Assembly: GCA_026707185.1 (NCBI GenBank)
Contig: JAPOXI010000029.1
Location: forward strand, 1 to 30,894
DNA from: Chloroflexota bacterium
GTDB taxonomy: Bacteria > Chloroflexota > UBA11872
Length of the DNA stretch: 30,894 nucleotides
Direction: 5' to 3'
Shown here: positions 1 through 6,275 of the stretch, one piece after another
How the letters are laid out: each line of letters starts with the position of its first letter
How positions within the stretch are numbered: position 1 is the stretch's first letter
The notes under the pieces: generated by a model
Seen by the model: only the letters and a program-made list of their open reading frames with translations
The model's database searches: none
Told to the model about the DNA's origin: nothing
Position numbers and translations under genes: made by a program

Positions 1-2
1 CC

Positions 3-212
3 GCCAGCCTCGTCGGCGCCCGCCTCGCCTCCCGCCGCTGGGCCATGCGCGAAAAGCTCGGCATCGAAGACGCCGAAACCGTCGAAGACGAAATCCTCCT
101 CGACGAACTCATCGACGCCCCCGAAGTCCGCACCGCCATCGCCCGCGAAGCCCTGGCCCAGGCCGGACTACGGCCCAAACCCGCAACGGAGGCGAAGAAT
201 GTCGGCGCCTGA
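3..212 (+). CDS. C-terminal fragment, possibly phage portal protein
   Basis: The window starts inside this gene; 69 codons remain before TGA at 210-212. The visible tail is helical and charged. It has a pattern of small residues, then SRRWAMREKLGIEDAET, then an acidic helix, which resembles the C-terminus of tailed-phage portal proteins, where a helix ending in LGIED-type residues precedes an acidic coil. Nothing catalytic is visible, so the identity rests on this pattern and on the phage genes downstream. Codon use is heavily C-ending (CTC, GCC, ATC), as in the terminase gene at 6276 and unlike the capsid operon further on. If it is a portal, it lies 5' of the terminase, opposite to the usual order. 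Another phage or host protein cannot be excluded. Confidence 0.4.
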   Translation, partial: ASLVGARLASRRWAMREKLGIEDAETVEDEILLDELIDAPEVRTAIAREALAQAGLRPKPATEAKNVGA

Positions 213-638
213 GTCCCCGGACACCCCCGAGGAGACCCTTGCGCAACGACCCTCGTTCTCGAAGGCGTGGCGGCTCTTCACCCTCTCCAAGGGGAGAGGC
301 AGATTCGGCCGTCCGCGGCCGAAATCGGTGAGGGGTCTTCCGGGCAACCATCTACAGGTCACTCATGGGTATCCCGGTACAACCCAACGCCGCGTACGCC
401 GCCTCATCCACCAGCTTGCCCGCCGCATCCAGGACCGCCGGCTGGCCAGCGTCACAGCCCTCCCGGCCATTCCGCCTCAGGCCGCCAACCCCGGCTCAAC
501 GCCTCACACTCCGGAAGCGCCCAAAGACGGAACCCCGCCCACCAATCCCCCCAACCCGGCGCAACCCGCGCCGTCCACCCTGCTGCGTCGGCTCGTCGCC
601 GACTGCCCCAGCCCACCGCGACATCGAAAGGTACGCCC
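213..638 (+). other. Gap with two hairpins; doubtful 147-aa ORF
   Basis: No convincing gene. An ORF from ATG at 199 to 642 has a good ribosome site (GGAGG at 188-192, 6 bases ahead) and overlaps the end of the preceding gene. However, most of its product is proline- and arginine-rich low-complexity sequence, and the DNA holds two tandem hairpins: CCTCTCC/GGAGAGG (282-299) and TTCGGCC/GGCCGAA (304-323). This looks more like repetitive intergenic DNA than coding sequence. A short real peptide starting at 199 remains possible. Confidence 0.35.
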
Positions 639-872
639 ATGACCCTCCCACAGCCCGCCTCCGCCAAAACCTTCGCCCAGCGCCTCACCACCCTGGCCGA
701 CGCTCACCTCGAGCAACTCTGTCAAACCGTCCTGGACCGCGCCCTCACCGGCGAACGCTGGGCCATGGAACTCGTCATCCGCTACGCCTACGAGCACGAC
801 CAGGCCGGCCGCAAGGACACCCTCCTCGACCTCCTCCACGAACTCCGCCACCGCACCGCCCCCACGGCCTAG
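639..872 (+). CDS. Small helical protein, phage-associated hypothetical
   Basis: The 77-residue protein starts at ATG 639, with AAAGG (627-631) placed 7 bases ahead. It is predicted almost entirely helical, with the central pattern QLCQTVLDRALTGERWAMEL followed by a YAYEH segment. That pattern (a helix, a turn containing TGE or GD, then a helix carrying a leucine/methionine ladder) recalls the short phage proteins annotated near terminase small subunits, but no family can be named safely. Codon use is strongly C-ending, matching the fragment at 1-212 and the terminase at 6276, which suggests the three came from one phage module now separated by about 5 kb of other DNA. Confidence 0.5.
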   Translation: MTLPQPASAKTFAQRLTTLADAHLEQLCQTVLDRALTGERWAMELVIRYAYEHDQAGRKDTLLDLLHELRHRTAPTA

Positions 873-883
873 GGCCTGCGTTG

Positions 884-933
884 CCGTTCGTGGTGAGCCG
901 GGCTGCCGTCCTCGGCAGCCCGCGTCGAACCAC
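884..933. repeat. Interspersed inverted repeat, copy 1
   Basis: Begins CCGTTCGTGGTGAGCC and ends GTCGAACCAC. The outer arms GTGGT/ACCAC and a strong inner stem CGGGCTGCCG/CGGCAGCCCG with a TCCT loop make a two-part hairpin. The outer arms recur in copies 2 and 3 while the inner stem changes sequence. Confidence 0.8.
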
Positions 934-944
934 CCGCCCGCCCC

Positions 945-995
945 CCGTTCGTGGTGAGCCGGGTCGGAGTCTCTCGGAGACCCGTGTCGAACCAC
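945..995. repeat. Interspersed inverted repeat, copy 2
   Basis: Same ends as copy 1. The inner stem is different in sequence: CGGGTC pairs with GACCCG around an imperfect loop. Confidence 0.8.
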
Positions 996-1108
996 ACCCC
1001 CAGCACCCAACTAACCCGGCCAGTCCCGTCCGCCTCCGCCCCCTCCTGCGTAGGGGCGGCGTCCCCGACCCGCCCGTCTACCGCGCACCCCTCACCGGCG
1101 GCCTCCCG

Positions 1109-1158
1109 CCGTTCGTGGTGAGCCGCCCGGAGTCCGTCGGAAGGGCATGCCGAACCAC
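1109..1158. repeat. Interspersed inverted repeat, copy 3
   Basis: Third copy with the same CCGTTCGTGGTGAGCC start and a CCGAACCAC end, one base away from the other copies. The inner stem is weak (CGCCC/GGGC). The rest of 873-1310 shows no gene. Confidence 0.75.
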
Positions 1159-1310
1159 ACCCCGGCACCCCAACCGACTAGACAGACGCCCCGCTCCCAC
1201 TGTCGTCCCAAGGCCTTCGAGCGATCCCGTAAGCCCAACACTCACCAACGAAGAGTAGTGCCACCGAAGGCAAAGCCTAACGATGCGATCAAGCGGTCAC
1301 GCAAGTCATT

Positions 1311-2573
1311 CTATCGTTCGTCTAGCATCCGTTCGATTTCTAATCTCCATTGCTCCATCTCTTTGTCGAATGACATCCGGCGCTTTGGTGGTGTGAGTTG
1401 CCTGCCCGTGACAGCGTCTACCACGCCGTCGAGCGTGGGCAGACTGTCCTCTTTGGACCAAGCGTTATCGAGTTGCTCTTGCGTCAAACCGGTTGCCGGA
1501 TGTTGGCCATCCAATGAGAACTTGGCTCCGGTCAGTTCTGAGTCATGGATGCTTGCGCCCTCAAGATTGGCCCTATAAAAGACTCCATGTGACAAGTCTG
1601 CATTGTTTAGTTTGGCTTCCTCTAGACATGTCAAACTGAAGTCCGCGCGCGCAAGCACCGCGCCGTTGAACCAGACCCCCTTCAAGTCCGTGCTGTTAAG
1701 GTCGAGAATGAAGCTGGACTGATCTTCGATGTTACGGCCAACGGACTCTCGCGAACGGATCGACTCGGCGACGGCACGCTGATCCTGTTGAAGACCGTCG
1801 TGCTCCTCTCGCACTGTTCTCGAGCTGCGTAAGAATGCACAGAGTCGGCTCATAGTTTGAATGTGATATCGGTCAGGCACATCGTTGGCTAGGCGATCAA
1901 GGATATGGACGCCGTCTAGTCAGACCGAGAGGTCTTCGCTGCGGAGCTTCGAATCGCCTTGGCGGTAGAGGCTGTGGAAGAGTTCACGCTGGGCCGTTGT
2001 GGCTTGGAGCTGGGCGACGCGCGTGCGCCAGACTGCAATTGGAAGAGCAAGCAGGGCAGCAAGGACAAGGCTTAGGTTTCGTACGGTTGTACTTCCTGAC
2101 TCAGTGAATTCAGTGCGAACCACTGTCTGCTGAAGTTCCTGGATCTCGGTGCGAACTTCGTGGCCTGCAATCAGCCAACCCCAAAGTACAATCGATAAAG
2201 TTATGACTAGTGCAACTGTAAGCACCGTTAGTTGCCTCAGTCGGGCTTCGCCGAATCCGAAAACACCATCTAGGATGCTTCCTGTCCATTGATCGGCGGC
2301 CTGCAGTAGCTTCTTAATCTGTGAAGGCCAGACGGCGACTAGGAAGATTCCAAGTGAGATACCAAGTAAGACGAAGGCTCTCACAGCGGACTCGGTCGCC
2401 CACCCCACAATTCCTCGGTAAGTGCTGAGACCGGCAGCTAGAATCGCCAGGAGACTGCGCAAACCTCGGGTGGTCCTAGCGAACGTCGATGTGCGACGGT
2501 ACCAACGACGCGTCCGTCGAAAGACAGGACGAAGCCATCTTCGGGGCCGACTTAACCATCGACTCGGACTCAT
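1311..2573 (-). pseudogene. Membrane pentapeptide-repeat protein, split by in-frame TGA
   Basis: Read on the minus strand from ATG 2573, this is one continuous frame of about 420 codons interrupted only by TGA at 1920-1922. The N-terminal half has a basic start and three hydrophobic segments (about residues 65-85, 113-135 and 168-188), the last followed by RTRVAQLQATTAQREL. After the TGA the frame continues LDGVHILDRLANDVPDRYHIQ, then alternating pentapeptide units of the A(D/N)Lxx type (for example LNSTDL, LNNADL, LEGASI). In this family a single protein carries SVRLGGIYALxRLA followed by YHIQIM across this junction, so TGA sits where Arg is expected, consistent with a CGA-to-TGA change. Each half could still be made separately: the distal part has GTG at 1880 and an in-frame ATG ten codons in. 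A longer start at 2687 would run over the neighbouring remnant. Function is unknown. Confidence 0.8.
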
Positions 2574-2592
2574 AGATTTAGGTGGTGTCGCA

Positions 2593-3150
2593 TCAGTCGG
2601 TTGTCCTTGTGAGTAGCAATACAGCGCCGATCCTCCGGGCCGTGTTGGGGTCGTGCTGGACTTCTTCGGCCAGAAGCTCCCTCCCAAACACCTTCCGCTC
2701 CCGATACGACAACCACTTTTTCAACACCGGTACCCACCCAGCCGATTGATCCAGACCTTCGCCGGCACATTCATCCAATACGCTTGGTCGTTCAGGTAGA
2801 CATCAAAGGTGTTTTCGCCCAGGGCGTCCAAGTCGGCGTCCAAGGCCGCGCGCTCCGACCTCGCGTAAGCCCGCTCCACGGCGCGACTCTGCCCCGGCAT
2901 CACCGCTTGGCCCGGCCCGAAGTGTCCCTGTCTGGCCGTGAGGCCAAGGTCGTCGCCCAACATGTTCCGGCCGTCCGTCGTACCCGGCATCGCAATGGCG
3001 GATTTCCCAGGATGAATCCCCCGGTACCGAAGCTGTTTAGGAGACTTGCCGGCGGCCTGCACACTCAGCGCTCACTCGTCGTGCCGCCAACGCCCGAATC
3101 TTCCGCAAGTCTGCCAGGTAAGCCTCAACGATCTCCGGAAGCTTCTTCAT
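2593..3150 (-). pseudogene. Remnant of type ISP-like restriction-modification enzyme
   Basis: Three pieces in the same orientation resemble a large methyltransferase/helicase restriction enzyme. From ATG 3150 comes an N-terminal-like piece, LPEIVEAYLADLRKIRAL, ending at a stop at 3037. From about 2960 to 2735 comes a C-terminal domain piece with GHFGPGQAVMPGQ, ENTFDVYLNDQAYWMNVP and GGY. After a frameshift near 2735 comes VLKKWLSYRERKVFGREL and then ARRIGAVLLL. In intact relatives the last two pieces are contiguous (YLNDxAYWxNVP, GGYQVxKKWLSYRE, ARRIAALLLL), and the whole enzyme is well over 1000 residues, so the catalytic centre has been deleted. The assignment comes from recalled family motifs. 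No function is expected. It ends just upstream of the pentapeptide gene. Confidence 0.65.
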
Positions 3151-3220
3151 CCCGTCCGTCAGCGTTCTTGCACATTCCCGGCCACGCACCCCGTCGCCAT
3201 TGGCAACGCGAGAGATTCCA

Positions 3221-3300
3221 AGCCTTCGTCCGCAATCGCACTCTGCCCAAGCTTGCCCGTTGTACTCATCGCGAGTATAATAGCTGGGCCAGCCAGCGAT
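3221..3300 (+). repeat. Promoter-bearing direct repeat, copy A
   Basis: Aligns without gaps to 5741-5820 (constant offset 2520), with about 60 of 80 bases identical by hand count. The last 50 bases, which include both promoter boxes and the end AGCCAGCGAT, are the best conserved; similarity stops sharply after that. Confidence 0.75.
3253..3281 (+). promoter_or_regulatory. Promoter A with embedded palindromic operator
   Basis: TTGCCC (3253-3258), 17-base spacer, then a perfect TATAAT (3276-3281). The palindrome TACTC-N5-GAGTA (3263-3277) fills the spacer and overlaps the -10 box, so a bound repressor would block the polymerase. Probably drives the cassette starting at 3679. Confidence 0.65.
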
Positions 3301-3678
3301 ACGCACTGGCTTGCCGCGCGCGAACTGAGGTCTAATCTTGCCGCCCTCGCGATCACCCGCACACCACGACCGCCCATTGATCTCTCTTGGATCGTCCAAA
3401 CATCACGGCTCACGCAAACGCTCGCTCCTTCCGGTCCGCGCGTGTCTTCCCTCTCGATTCAGAGCAGCGGTGCGCGGTGTAATCGTCTGTCGGCCGAAAC
3501 CTCATGTTCCCGCACCGACCCTACGTCACGGGAGACCGCTGAACGGGAGCCAGGCGTCCCCGGAATGGCCATGCACCGCTAGGACAGGCGTCGCCCATCG
3601 ATGCCTCGTTGGGTATAGTGTCCGCCCCTGCTGGCTTGGTCAGTCTAAGCCGAGCAGTTGTTTTCGGAGGTCGTGAGC

Positions 3679-4383
3679 ATGGCGCCGAAGGTCGATGCGG
3701 TGCTTGAGATGAGCTTTGTTCTCGTCAACCAAGCACTCATGACGGCACCCGGCAGTCGCGAGAGGTTCATAAAGAGTTGCGGGTCGGAAGTGTCCCAGCA
3801 GCCAGGCTTCGTCTTGCAGATTGGTGGAGCGGCCGCCGCGCCACAGGAGTCGCCGAATCTTGTGCTCGCTCGTGACCGAATGGCCTTGGAGCTCTTACCC
3901 GACCGATTTGTCGCCAAGCGCGAATTCCCGGGAGAAGCTGACCTCGAACGCATGGCTGACGTGTTGGCTCTGGCGTTCACACTCTCGCCGCACGTCGTTG
4001 GACGGGCCACGTTCGGATACAACCTCGCCCTCACGTACTTTCATGGGTCGGATACGACGCCGGGCAAGTATCTGGCCGCTAGGCTATTGCGACACGGAAT
4101 CGGCGGCTCGATCTTTCGCCAGCTGTCTGGTGACCAAGACTCATTGAGTGTTGAAGGAGCGACCATTGGGTTCAGCTATGTGTATGGCGACCGAAAGTGG
4201 AATCCAAAACTCGAGCCGCGAGCACGTGACCACGATCCAGCGGGCCAGAGGATTCATCTTGCTCTAAACTGCCATTGTGAGAATCGAGTGCTTTCGTTGG
4301 GCTCGGAAGGGATTCACCGGGATCTGTTGGACATCTGGAACCACGCCCACCTGCTGATAGAGGCGATTGACACTCATGATTGA
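3679..4383 (+). CDS. Unrecognised protein, first gene of three-gene cassette
   Basis: Starts at ATG 3679 with a perfect GGAGGT (3666-3671) 7 bases ahead, giving 234 residues. No family is recognised. The protein looks soluble and mixed alpha/beta, without a signal peptide or membrane span. Notable segments are an early FVLVNQALMTAPGSRERF, a central LAFTLSPHVVGRATFGYNLA and a late LALNCHCENRVLSLG. Its stop overlaps the start of the next gene by 8 bases, so the two are probably translationally coupled. Codon use is more mixed and lower in GC than in the terminase or capsid genes, which suggests a separate origin. Its place between decayed restriction genes and a phage terminase would fit an accessory or defence role, but that is position only. 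Confidence 0.7.
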   Translation: MAPKVDAVLEMSFVLVNQALMTAPGSRERFIKSCGSEVSQQPGFVLQIGGAAAAPQESPNLVLARDRMALELLPDRFVAKREFPGEADLERMADVLALAFTLSPHVVGRATFGYNLALTYFHGSDTTPGKYLAARLLRHGIGGSIFRQLSGDQDSLSVEGATIGFSYVYGDRKWNPKLEPRARDHDPAGQRIHLALNCHCENRVLSLGSEGIHRDLLDIWNHAHLLIEAIDTHD

Positions 4384-5203
4384 CGCACCCGTTCGACCAG
4401 GTCCGGAACCCTGGGTGGTGGCTACAGCGCGTGACTCGCGGCAGGTGTCGCAACAGGAGATCGCTACCGAGACTGACTTGGCCGGGATGCTGCTATTCGT
4501 CGAGCAGCCGACTGTTCATCCGGATCCATGGCTCCTGAACAACATCGAGACCCACGTCGGCGGTGCGACTGGCGTTCACGGGCCTCAACGTCAGGGCGAC
4601 CCGCCTGTCGTGTTTGCTGTACAGCCGAGTGGTATCCAAGACGTACGTGGCTTGGTTCGCATCCCGATGCCCCCGCCTGTCAGTTGGCACGCGACTGGGT
4701 TGTTCGGAACTAATCAAGTATCCAGTTCCGACTCCGATATTCGTATCCCGCAAGACCCGGAAGTTTTGCATTCATGGCTCTATCGCCGGGTAGCGCTTGA
4801 CGCAGTCATTCGCCACTGTCAAGACCGGCAGGAGTTCAGGGTTGCCGAGCGAATTCGCGACCTAGCGGAGGTTCAGGCAGCGGATGTCCAAATCCCAATG
4901 GACCACGGCTCGCTGCTGGCGGCGATTCGGTTCGTTGACCAGCGACGCCGCGACGCCCGTGCCCGGCGGCTATCCCTTCAACCCGTCGTCGGGATCGGCT
5001 ACCCGGCCATGTGGCTGACCCACCGAGGCGAAGTGCAACTCCTGTGGGAGACCGACGATCAGCGCCTCTCCATCATCGTGACCTGCCGGCGCGAGGGATT
5101 GGTACATCTGGACATGCACGACGACGACCGTGACTGGTCAGAGGAGCTGTCGCTCGACGAAGCCCTGGCGCATAGTCGAGCCTTCTTGACCAAGATCACG
5201 TAG
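4376..5203 (+). CDS. Unrecognised protein, second gene of cassette
   Basis: ATG 4376 lies within the last codons of the preceding gene; the product has 275 residues. No family is recognised. The N-terminal part is rich in proline and valine, and the middle is a charged helical stretch (RVALDAVIRHCQDRQEFRVA). The C-terminal part, WLTHRGEVQLLWETDDQRLS and onward, reads as a small beta-sheet module with an aromatic core, ending in a helix. There is no signal peptide or membrane segment, so it is probably cytoplasmic. The overlap with the gene before and the 5-base gap to the gene after make a tight operon, which implies a joint function or complex. No catalytic motif is evident. Confidence 0.65.
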   Translation: MIDAPVRPGPEPWVVATARDSRQVSQQEIATETDLAGMLLFVEQPTVHPDPWLLNNIETHVGGATGVHGPQRQGDPPVVFAVQPSGIQDVRGLVRIPMPPPVSWHATGLFGTNQVSSSDSDIRIPQDPEVLHSWLYRRVALDAVIRHCQDRQEFRVAERIRDLAEVQAADVQIPMDHGSLLAAIRFVDQRRRDARARRLSLQPVVGIGYPAMWLTHRGEVQLLWETDDQRLSIIVTCRREGLVHLDMHDDDRDWSEELSLDEALAHSRAFLTKIT

Positions 5204-5208
5204 CCGGA

Positions 5209-5637
5209 ATGCCCACGATTCCCGACGCTGATCATTTTGCGCGCCATTGTCCAAAGCACCGCTTTCAGGAGGGTAAGGCATCGCCGGAAGCGTTCGCTCT
5301 GCGACCACGACGTTTGCACCGAGACGTCTGGCTCGAACCCGACACCTATCTGTCAGGTTGCTGGATGGAGCATCACGACTGCGACATTGAGCGCATCTGC
5401 AACGACATTCGCTTGACCAAGAAATCAGGGGATGTCTTGCTGGTCCTCAGCGTTGGCGACATTCGGCAGGCAAACGTCAGCGGCCGCCAAATCCAGCTTG
5501 ATGTCCGACCCGAGCCTGAGGACCCCTGCGATCCCGACTCGCACGCAGGCATCCACGGGTACACCTTGAACGACAATGGCCCCGTGGGACTCGTTCTGCG
5601 TCGGCTCGTCAGGGGTGCCAAGCCGATCCCCGTCTAG
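5209..5637 (+). CDS. Unrecognised small protein, third gene of cassette
   Basis: ATG 5209 follows the previous stop by 5 bases and has only a weak ribosome site, consistent with coupled translation; 142 residues. The pattern AFALRPRR, an acidic W-x-E segment, IERICNDIRLTKKSGDVLLV and a late DPDSHAGIHGY resembles a widespread family of small uncharacterised bacterial proteins, in which an (A/S)F-x-LRP motif precedes a conserved Trp-Glu and a late SHAGI(F/H)GY. Histidines and acids near the C-terminus (DSHAGIHGY) could bind a metal or substrate, which is speculation. It is the last gene of the cassette; the inverted repeat CCGCCCG/CGGGCGG at 5659-5694 may be a weak terminator. Confidence 0.65.
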   Translation: MPTIPDADHFARHCPKHRFQEGKASPEAFALRPRRLHRDVWLEPDTYLSGCWMEHHDCDIERICNDIRLTKKSGDVLLVLSVGDIRQANVSGRQIQLDVRPEPEDPCDPDSHAGIHGYTLNDNGPVGLVLRRLVRGAKPIPV

Positions 5638-5740
5638 GCACGTAGCCCCAATACCAAGCCGCCCGTCCCGAATTATCCGCCCCAAGTCGGGCGGGACAGC
5701 CACGCGGTTAGAACCTGCCCACTATCTGGGAAAGACGCCG

Positions 5741-5820
5741 AGCCTTCGTGTTGAAGCACGTTTGAATCAAGCTTGCCCTCTGTACTCATAACGAGTATAA
5801 TACCTCAGCCAGCCAGCGAT
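5741..5820 (+). repeat. Promoter-bearing direct repeat, copy B
   Basis: Gapless counterpart of 3221-3300. The two copies bracket the three-gene cassette. Confidence 0.75.
5773..5801 (+). promoter_or_regulatory. Promoter B with embedded palindromic operator
   Basis: TTGCCC (5773-5778), 17-base spacer, TATAAT (5796-5801). The palindrome TACTC-ATAAC-GAGTA lies at 5783-5797. Reads toward the iterons and the terminase gene. Confidence 0.65.
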
Positions 5821-6112
5821 CTCTCACCGGTCCGCCGCGCTCGAGCCGCGTGCGAACCCGTCCTGGGACACGATCCCCATTCATCGCATGCTGGTCCTTT
5901 TCCCCTTTCGAAATGCCCTCCACGCCTTCTCAGCGGCGTGCTCGCTTTCGCAGCCAGCCGCCTGCACCTTCTTTCTTGAGCGGCCACACCGGAGTCAACC
6001 GTGAACCCCTGCCACCCCCTCCCTCGCGTCCATACACTGCGGCCCCGGTCGTCGACTGGCGTCGCACTGGCACCGGGCATTCGGCTCTTTCACGCCCCAA
6101 CCCGCGGCTGCC

Positions 6113-6229
6113 GTGAACACCTCCCCGCCTCGACTGAACACATCCGCCCTGAAACTGAACACATTTCGCCCAGGACTGAACACATTCGGCCGAAAACTGA
6201 ACACATCGGCTCAGACGTCGTGAACACAT
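6113..6229 (+). repeat. Six 21-bp iterons, core CTGAACACAT
   Basis: The core (C/G)TGAACAC(A/C)T begins at 6113, 6134, 6155, 6176, 6197 and 6220. The spacing is 21, 21, 21, 21 and 23 bases, about two helical turns, so all copies face the same side of the DNA. Spacers are related but not identical (often TTCGCCC- or TCGGCC-like). The array ends at the ATG at 6228. The position just ahead of the terminase gene suggests a packaging site or an operator for the terminase's own helix-turn-helix domain. Confidence 0.85.
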
Positions 6230-6275
6230 GCCTCAACGACAGAAGCCCGAGCCTCAATCGCGCGAGGACTCGCCG

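Larger units (their letters stand above)
3151..3678. other. Gene-free stretch with promoter/operator copy A
   Basis: No convincing gene on either strand. It carries the promoter/operator segment at 3221-3300 and a leader of about 390 bases to the gene at 3679. On the minus strand a 36-codon ORF begins ATGAGTACAACGGGC inside the operator. The equivalent place in copy B also opens a 38-codon ORF with the start MST-x-GKL, so a microprotein is conceivable but unproven. Confidence 0.5.
5638..6112. other. Gene-free leader of terminase with promoter copy B
   Basis: No credible gene on either strand. It holds the repeat copy B (5741-5820) with its promoter, then about 290 bases of C-rich sequence without a recognisable element before the iterons. 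Confidence 0.6.

Noticed and set aside
365..1258. 297-codon plus-strand ORF
   Set aside because: Arg/Pro-rich product, runs through the inverted repeats and out of frame with the small gene at 639-872.
1920..1922. Genome-wide TGA recoding
   Set aside because: Many intact genes here end at TGA in normal positions, for example 26337-26339 and 16748-16750.
3245..3300. Small leaderless minus-strand genes starting MST-x-GKL in both promoter repeats (3269 and 5789 regions)
   Set aside because: The two 36-38 codon frames stay similar only where the DNA is conserved for the promoter and then diverge completely; not enough to call a gene.
6113..6229. CRISPR array
   Set aside because: The repeated core is about 10 bases and the unit only 21 bases with related spacers; there are no cas genes nearby.
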